From assembly GCA_963978895.1 (NCBI GenBank), contig OZ022247.1:21736860-21800859 (forward strand): a DNA stretch of 64,000 nucleotides. The letters run 5' to 3'. Made by a program: the position numbers and the translations under genes. Below, in pieces: positions 52,163 to 64,000 of the stretch. Positions within the stretch are counted from its first letter, which is position 1, and the number at the start of each line of letters is the position of its first letter. Origin of the DNA: Erpobdella octoculata (taxonomy: Eukaryota; Annelida; Clitellata; Hirudinida; Erpobdellidae). The notes beneath the pieces are model-generated. The model searched no databases. It was not told where the DNA came from and saw nothing but the letters and a program-made list of their open reading frames with translations.

Positions 52163-53962
52163 CTATAAATAATCATAAAATCACAAACTAACTCTTAGGA
52201 TTTAAAGCAATGTTTAGGATACTATGGTGATGATGATCATCATCATAATGAAGGTGGTGATGATGATGATGATTGGAATGATGACTAACCTCCTGCATGT
52301 TCCTCTTTCTTTTTCGCTTTTGGAACTGTCGGCCGGTTTCCTTGGTTGTCGGATTTTCGGGTTTACCCGTGCCAGCTTCTCTGAAATGGAAACAAGTGAA
52401 CAGTATAAAAACAAAATTTAAACTCTATTTTTTATATTTTTATTTTTTTTTGAAAAAAAATTTTTTTGTCTGCAAAACTAATTATTGATATTGCATTGTC
52501 TTCAAGCAAGAGCACGTAAATAGAATTTGATGAAAATATATCATCAAGAAGTGACTCAAAAATGATTGTAACAAATAGAAACAGAGATTAGAAGTTAATG
52601 GAAGCATTTATAAAAAGAAACCTTTTCAAAATTTTTTACTTTGTTAGGCTCAATCGCTAAATGTCGTTCAAAAGTATAAATGATCATTCCGTAATTCAGA
52701 AAAATAACATTTTAAATAATCAACTGATAAAGTTTTACAAAATGAATCGAAACAAACTGATCTCACTTCGGACTCGTAGAACTGAAAGATTCAAGAGGCT
52801 TCTTTGTCAATAAAATAGTTAATTTCGCTTCCAATCTGGAAAAAACATTGCAGTGTGAAAATCTAAGGACTATCGAGCTAAATAAATTCGAGCTGTCAAA
52901 ACAATCACCAACTTTTTCTTGCTATTAGAATTAGAAGATGGAACATCACAACTGAAATAAATAAAAAAAATTTATTAATTTCTTTATTAAATCCTTTATT
53001 AATTAAAACAAAATTGTAGACATTGTTTTGCAGCAAAAATTGGTCTAAAAAATCTTACTGTTCTTTGTAAGAAATATTTGTGACCTGATGGAAGCCCTGA
53101 AAAATATAAACAAAATAGAGGTTTATCTAATAGCCAAAAAAGTAATTTAAGGAGTCAATCAAAATCAGCTCTAAAAAAATTAATTTTTGCTCAGAAAATA
53201 TGTTATAAAGTTTGTGAGTGAGGTGAATAATCAACCTCTAACACAATAAAACAGAATCGGACAGTGAGGTTTATAAACAAACAATTTTAAGAAATGAGCT
53301 GCAAAATATCTTCATTTTCAAGAGGCTTTTGTGAAATAGGGCAATTGACCACCCAACTCTGCCACTCACGACATGAAAAGTGAAATAAAATAACATACAG
53401 GGAATTCTCTTTTTATGATTTCTGATGAAGAAACAACTTTCGATATGGCAGCTCCACTACCAGTCCAAACCATTTCTTCAATGCCTGAGTCCTAATTATA
53501 GAGAAAGAAAAGCATTTTATAATAATTTACTTCTGGAATTTCCATTCTTCTTCCAATTAGCTGATTTTCAATCAAGTTAGCTGCTGAGCAAAAAGATGGT
53601 AGTTAAATAAATACTAATTGTGTCAATATCAATTAATCACACACTTTTTGCAATTCTACAATGATGCCATCCTAGCACCAAGATATTTTTAATCAAAAAA
53701 TCTAACATTACTAAAGCAAAATATTTTTTAAAAATGACGAATGAAACAAATTTCTTAGTGGATTTGGTTCTTTTATAAGTGATTATAATTTATTAAAATA
53801 TTAATTTTGACATTCTAATACCTTTATTTTCTTCCTTGCAAAATCCAGCTGATTTTTAATTTTTGTACCTCTCTTGACATTTAACACTAGACAGTCTTTG
53901 TTAGTTAGCTTATCGATATCACTTTGAACTTTTCCGATGATTTCATAAACTTGGCTTTCCAT
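52115..53962 (-). CDS. RPP25: Rpp25-like Alba-domain subunit of RNase P/MRP, 7 exons (whole CDS)
   Basis: Joining 53962-53822, 53491-53399, 53096-53059, 52951-52913, 52835-52767, 52380-52290 and 52162-52115 gives one frame of 172 aa with consistent phases. Residues 25-105 match the Alba fold of Rpp25/Rpp25L: LNVKRGTKIKNQLDFARKKI, then VWTGSGAAISKVVSSSEIIK (the G-x-G-x-A loop) and FPGFHQVTNISYKE; LTILLTKKPL follows as in the family. Rpp25 pairs with Rpp20 to bind the P3 domain of RNase P and RNase MRP RNA in the nucleolus. The tail has a basic run KRKRKR and a second KRPK, likely nuclear signals. Length sits between human RPP25L and RPP25. Start: ATG 53962; an in-frame ATG at 53995 would add 11 residues with no family support. 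Confidence 0.88.
52290..52380 (-). CDS. RPP25: Rpp25-like exon 6 (residues 127-157)
   Basis: Acceptor ATTTCAG|AGAAGC, donor GGAG|GTTAGT. Contains the basic QKRKRKRNMQE run. Confidence 0.8.
52475..52612. repeat. Dispersed repeat in an Rpp25 intron, related to 19770-19964
   Basis: Shares ATATTGCATTGTCTTC, ATATCATCAAGAAGTGACTC and the 3' AATGGAAGCATT with the GCNT-side copy. Class unknown. Confidence 0.6.
52767..52835 (-). CDS. RPP25: Rpp25-like exon 5 (residues 104-127)
   Basis: Acceptor TTTCCAG|ATTGG, donor CGAA|GTGAGA. Encodes LEAKLTILLTKKPLESF, aligned with the LAILLSK segment after the Alba core of Rpp25. Confidence 0.82.
52913..52951 (-). CDS. RPP25: Rpp25-like exon 4, 39 bases (residues 91-104)
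   Basis: Acceptor ATTTCAG|TTG, donor AAAAA|GTTGGT, phase 2 on both sides. Linker rich in Ser, Asn and Lys. Confidence 0.75.
53059..53096 (-). CDS. RPP25: Rpp25-like exon 3, 38 bases (residues 79-91)
   Basis: Acceptor TTTTCAG|GGC, donor AACA|GTAAGA. Encodes GFHQVTNISYKE, the most diagnostic block of the family. Confidence 0.87.
53399..53491 (-). CDS. RPP25: Rpp25-like exon 2 (residues 48-78)
   Basis: Acceptor ATTAG|GACTC, donor CCCT|GTATGT, 93 bases. Contains TGSGAAISK and SSSEIIKREFP. Confidence 0.88.
53822..53962 (-). CDS. RPP25: Rpp25-like exon 1 (residues 1-47)
   Basis: ATG in context AAAATGG, donor AAAG|GTATTA, phase 0. N-terminal helix and first Alba strand-helix with the KRGTKIKN signature. 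Confidence 0.88.
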
Positions 53963-56480
53963 TTTTATTTCAGAAAAAAAGCTGGGGTGTGACAATCAAC
54001 AAAAAAAGTGGTGACTATGTACGGACATACGGTTTAGCTAGCTAGTATGTATAGTATAGGACAGTATAGGTTGGCAAGTTGCAATTTTTTAACTAACACA
54101 ACCACCGCACATTCTGTTGTCGAATTTTGTTGTTTTTTTTTTGTGGACACAAACACAACTAATGCGATTATCCAATAACAGAAACGTTGAGTTTTAATTA
54201 TACAAAAAAGTGTCAAAAAAATCTAATTTTATTAAAAAATATTTTGCTGTTATAATAGAGCAATTACTTTTCTTTGATAACATGTGCGTGCAACTTAACG
54301 ACCAGCGATATTGAAGAAACATAATATTTACTATTTACTTAAAAAGCAAAGACATAATAGTTAGGCATTATTTGCAAATTAAAATTATTATGCGCAGAAT
54401 TACTTAAATACTGATGTTTTTTAATGTTTACATTATTTTTCTTACAAATGTCAGGTGCCTGTGATAAAGTTGTCAGACGCACTTGACTTTAGCAGAAGAT
54501 TCGAACCCGGTTGAGGCTCTACAGAGTTCGCAAGAGCAGGGTTGCGTTAAGGGCTCTACAGGTCATGCAGCCGCCGGGTGGACCGCTGAAGTTGAAAGGG
54601 CCGCAAAAATATGAGCAATAAAATAAGAAAAATAAAAATTGGCAAAGTACACAACAAAAATATTGCCGTTTACAGCTGTTATATTTTTTATGCAAAAAAA
54701 GCTTTCGTTATTTTATGTAAATGCAATAAAAACTACATGATAAGTAACAAATATTAAATAATAGCAGAAAAATTAATAAAAACGTGATTGTGTTCATATG
54801 TGAGCACAAAAGCGCCGCAATGTCGCTAAATAATAAGACACTGGAAAAGAATGAAACTCAGTTAATAAAAGATAGGTAGAGACTTCAAAGATGAGAACCA
54901 AAATAAGACGATTTTTTCTTAATTGATTGTGCAATTTTGCTTTTGTATACGTCTGGATAGTTTCTATGATTTTAAAGTTTCAATGCTTAGAAAAAATTAA
55001 AGTGCACTCAAACCATTTTGCAGTTTGAAAATATTTTTAAATCACAATTCTTCTCTTCCACTGATCAGTATTTCGCACAATTCCCTCGTCGGAAGAAATC
55101 GTTTGCCAGCAGGGGTAGCCATGAAAAATATATGAATTATAAATTCGTTGATAGAAAATATTCAATCATTCCAGTACACGACCGCCTTCCTCGTTCTGTC
55201 TTTTGAAACAAAATAAAAAATATATAAGAAAAACCGACACAAGAGCCATTTATAAACATGAAAAATGAAAAATCCGTTTTTTTTATTTTCCTGAGAAATG
55301 TTCTAGATTTATTTTTTTGTTTCTTTTTTTCCTTTCTAGATGATAACATTTTTCCTTCCCACGTGAATCGAATCCAATCATTTGGCGTTTGCCGTCATCT
55401 TTCTTACTCGCCTGTGACCTGAGTGTCATTTAATCTCCCTTAAACAAGCGCCGCACGATAGCCGCGTTTGCCGTTAAACTAATAACTCATAAATAAACAA
55501 CAAAATGAAAAAGGTAAATAGATGTGGTCACGGACAATCACTATGTTGTTTTTGAGAATGAAAACGATGGCAACGGAGACTCCGGAGACTGTGTGTGTGT
55601 GTGTTTGTGTGTGTGTATGTCTGTGCGTGCGTGCGTGAGTGTATTAAATATAATAATATTATATTTAAAAAATTCCAAATAAAAGCAATTTCCGTTGTTC
55701 GATGTCGATATGCTAATGGTTTTGAAGCAGTGCATTTCGGGTGTGAGAGTTGAGAACACACACAAGAACTTGAACCTTTAAGAACTTGCATAATTAGGCA
55801 AACGATTCGGTAGCCTCTTGACCTCTTGAGCTTTGAACTCTCACGCGCGCGCACTATTTCAAATTCACATCCACAGCTAGCAGCAGAGATAAAATATATA
55901 AAAAAAATCTCGAGACTTTTCAACAACGACATTAAAAACAAGACTCATTTTCAAGACCGAAACAAGACAAATTCGATAAGGCTCAGACACAGTGTTTCAT
56001 CAAGACCCCTTGACATGAGGGGGGAGTATAATAGAAAATTTGAGAGTGGGCAGGAGCGTTATTTTAGCAAAAAACTGGAGGAAAGAACGTTTCAAGTTTC
56101 AAAAACTCACACATTCCAAAGTGTCTCCAAAATCTTATACACTTTCACTTTCCCTCCCAGAATTGCTGATGACCGGGTGGGGATGGAGTAATCGTAGGTA
56201 CCTTTCCCTCTCAAAATAGCTTATGACCTGGAGTGGGGGGTGATCGTAGGTACTTTAATTCTTCAAAAACTTGTTTTTTTCTTCACATAAAATAATTAAT
56301 ACCCAACACTGGTTTCATTTCGGAGACCTGATCGCAAATTATAATTATTTTTTATCCCCATCGTTCACCCATAAAGACACGCACCACAATATTGTTTGAC
56401 TGCACAGACAAGAGAAGTTCAGTCTCTCCCCTACCAAATGGTCACGGAGATATGTTTACCACGCAGAGCGGAAGTTATCT
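53963..56480. other. Intergenic upstream of the Rpp25-like gene
   Basis: The Rpp25 promoter should lie just right of 53962, but no TATA or CpG island is evident there. Further right the DNA is AT-rich. A (TG)n run at 55590-55640 and short unsupported open frames on both strands are present. A B-box-like GATTCGAACCCG at 54499 is isolated. Confidence 0.45.
55024..55206 (+). other. Possible orphan last coding exon
   Basis: Acceptor-like ATTTTGCAG precedes 60 open codons (FENIFKSQFFSSTDQYFAQF at the start, ending RLPRSVF) and TGA; AATAAA follows about ten bases later. No upstream exon or homology is recognised, so it may be chance. Confidence 0.2.
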
Positions 56481-56489
56481 GCTGCCAAA

Positions 56490-56930
56490 CGCACTTGTTT
56501 ATGGTTAAATTACGATCATTATAGGGTTTCGGTTCGATCTCGTTTCGCAGGCCACCGATGCGGCGTCACGGCGTAATATAACGCACGGTTGATGCCCGGC
56601 ACTCCGGCGCGCTACACGGACGCACATCGAGACGCCCTGAGCGTGCGCGCGCGCGCTCGTCTCGGGTGTTTTATAACCGGACAGCACTGCCACCGCTGTC
56701 TGTTACAATTTCCCGCCTCTGTTGTCGCCTAAATCTCTTGGCCGGCCGTACTCTGTAGTTTGTCCTGGAGGTTTATATCGAGACTCGGCTGAGCGTGAAA
56801 GCCGACGCAGCGAGGACGATAAACGAAGAAGCCGTGAAAGAGCGGAAAGTACTTGCTACTTCTTTTTGCTATTGATGACTACGACAGCCGTCAGCCGTGG
56901 TGGCAGAACTTGGTGACGTATGTGATGATA
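56490..56930. promoter_or_regulatory. CpG-rich patch, candidate promoter
   Basis: This stretch is far richer in G+C and CpG than the surrounding DNA, including a (CG)n run at 56645-56656. A TATAAAA motif on the - strand (56667-56673) could serve transcription to the left, toward the Rpp25 and KLC genes. The + strand has an open 64-codon frame (56722-56916) rich in Arg/Ser/Glu without a known motif. Direction is undecided. Confidence 0.4.
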
Positions 56931-57065
56931 ACGATGATGATTGGAGAAAAAATAGAGGTCAGATGGTGTGAACTTCGTTGACGTATCCTTCCTTCGTCCA
57001 ACAAATTCAATTTCAACCTTTACTTCAGGGAGCTGAAATGCGTGAGTTTATACATACTATATATG

Positions 57066-57201
<136 letters not shown>

Positions 57202-57528
57202 CAAAATAAATTATTTAGTTTGTAAACGGGAGACTTGATTCTGAAACAATCTAAGAATTGTTTAGATTTTTTAAAAGTCAAATTCATCTTTTTAGATGTA
57301 ATTCAATAAGCGTCTCCGTTCGATGCAATTGAAAACAAAACTCTTTTTCTAGGAAGAAAACAACGTTTGAATGTTGTGAAGATTTTTTTTCGAAATTGTA
57401 AGAAAAAATTGTTATTTTTAATGTGTTTTGAACACTTTTTCTCTTTTTTCTCTCCATTTTATCTTCTCTCTCTCTTTCTCTCTCTCTTTATTTATTTTTT
57501 CCTTTTCCTCTTTCTCTTCCCTTTCAAA

Positions 57529-57603
57529 ATGGCGTCGCCCATCCCGATGGCAGACCAACAACAGACAACCGGCAGGAAGCAAATGAAGACAAATGGGCTA
57601 TGA
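57529..57603 (+). other. Possible translation start, 24-codon frame
   Basis: CAAAATGGCG is a good initiation context following a long pyrimidine tract, and the frame begins MASPIPMADQQQTTGRKQ before TGA at 57601-57603. It could be a first coding exon if a donor lies before the stop, but no good GT is present. Weak. Confidence 0.15.
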
Positions 57604-58338
<735 letters not shown>

Positions 58339-58913
58339 ACACACATACACACAAACCTACACCTATTTACCTCTTTTTTCTCTAATGGTCATCACACCCT
58401 CATCTCCCTACCTTTTCTCCCTCTCTCCCACCATCCCTCCCTATCACTTACTACAAATATATATATTTTCCTCCCCCCTCCCTATCCACTCCACGGACGA
58501 CAGAGGCCTGGAATAATTTCATTGCATCTCCTGATTGATGGTAGTGGCTGTGAGACCCCGGCAGAGCCGTATAAGGACTGTTTGTGTGTGTCCTCCCACG
58601 CAATATCTGAAAATCTAATATCCGTATTAGGAAAAAAATAGATACAAAGGAGAGAAAGATAGCTGCTTACCATTTATTCTCTCGCTCTCTTTTTCTCTCT
58701 CTCTCTTTTCTCTCTCTCTCTCTCTCTCTCTCCCTTTTGCTTTTTCTTTTTTCCTCTTTATTCCTTTTTTTCTCTCTACGCTATGGCGCAGGTCAATAGT
58801 TCAACAATAACAAATATGATTACACTTTCCGTGCTCCGTATGAAGAAACTTGAATTTATGGGGAAAACCCGTTGTTGGCCGTAGTTTTTGTCTCCATGCG
58901 GGTACGCTGAGCG

Positions 58914-60705
<1,792 letters not shown>

Positions 60706-60934
60706 TTTTCTTTCTCTTTTTCTTTTCCATTGTTCTTATCTCTCTTTATTGTAATGTTCAGTGAAGTTTCATAGCGTCCAATTTTTTGTTATGTTTTATT
60801 TTATTTTATTGTGACTGCATGCTGCCTTTATTTATTCACGCGTTCGTTTTTATATTAATTTGTTATTCAATAGATGTTATTTATTAACAAATAAAAAACT
60901 AAATTTGGTTAATAATGTCTTTAATTATCACTAT

Positions 60935-63774
<2,840 letters not shown>

Positions 63775-63796
63775 TTATAGCTGCTCTTTTCTATCT

Positions 63797-64000
63797 TTAT
63801 TCGTTCTTCTTCTTCTTCCAATTCTCAACAACAACATCAACATCGTCGTCGTCGTCGTCGTCGTTGTCGTCGTCGTCGTCGTTGTCGTCATGGGCGACAG
63901 AACGACTAAATAACTCTTCAGCGGCGAGCCATAAATCAAGATCAGAGGCCGACGCGACAGGCGCGCCTTCAACTCGGACAGCTGATGAAAGATACAACTC
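63797..64000 (-). CDS. Possible last exon of a - strand gene entering from the right edge
   Basis: The frame is open from the window edge to TAA, whose bases overlap an AATAAA. It reads SSAVRVEGAPVASASDLDLW, then LAAEELFSRSVAHDD, a poly-Asp run made by (GTC/GAC)n, and NWKKKKNE. The part before the Asp run has protein-like composition, but I recognise no family. Another frame is also open across the repeat. The gene start lies outside the window. Confidence 0.3.
   Translation of the reverse strand, partial: ELYLSSAVRVEGAPVASASDLDLWLAAEELFSRSVAHDDNDDDDDNDDDDDDDVDVVVENWKKKKNE

Noticed and set aside
56722..56916. 64-codon Arg/Ser-rich frame as a gene
   Set aside because: Composition reflects the CpG/purine-rich island; no motif and no splice evidence.

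Overview
The window is animal nuclear DNA, most likely from an invertebrate with a repeat-rich, AT-rich genome. It has many-exon genes, GT-AG introns, a kinesin light chain, a GT14 glycosyltransferase family, tRNA-derived SINEs, hAT and pogo/Tigger DNA transposons, and long microsatellites. A lophotrochozoan is a reasonable guess from the GCNT expansion and repeat style, but nothing here proves it.

Layout. 1-31 kb (+ strand) is a cluster of core-2-type beta-1,6-N-acetylglucosaminyltransferase (GCNT, GT14) sequences. Four long, nearly identical first coding exons lie at 1269, 13801, 18343 and 23105. There are only two C-terminal exons, at 5137 and 30658. Copy 1 pairs with the exon at 5137 and copy 4 with the exon at 30658. 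Copies 2 and 3 have an intact open frame and a splice donor but no terminal exon of their own. They are either dead or alternative first exons that share the exon at 30658, an architecture like vertebrate GCNT2. Copy 3 sits in a tandem duplication of about 4.8 kb and looks like a crossover chimera. Between the copies are a decayed LINE 3' end (7.1-8.0 kb), a full-length but mutated pogo/Tigger element (8408-11190), two SINE families, nested hAT elements and satellite-like repeats.

35.4-47.0 kb (- strand) is a complete kinesin light chain gene. Twelve coding exons give a predicted 541 aa, with the coiled coil followed by six TPRs. Its introns hold hAT MITEs and two coding-length minisatellites.

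52.1-54.0 kb (- strand) is a seven-exon gene for a 172-aa Alba-domain protein that I recognise as the RNase P/MRP subunit Rpp25 family. No single exon exceeds 141 bases, so it is easily missed.

54-64 kb is mainly intergenic. It has very long simple repeats, including about 400 bases of (TTA)n, a CpG-rich promoter-like patch at 56.5-56.9 kb, and a possible last exon of a - strand gene entering from the right edge.

The GCNT products would be type II Golgi membrane enzymes that branch O-glycans. The kinesin light chain and Rpp25 are unrelated housekeeping genes. No operon-like relation exists. All exon joins are read from splice signals and protein homology by eye; no transcript was available.
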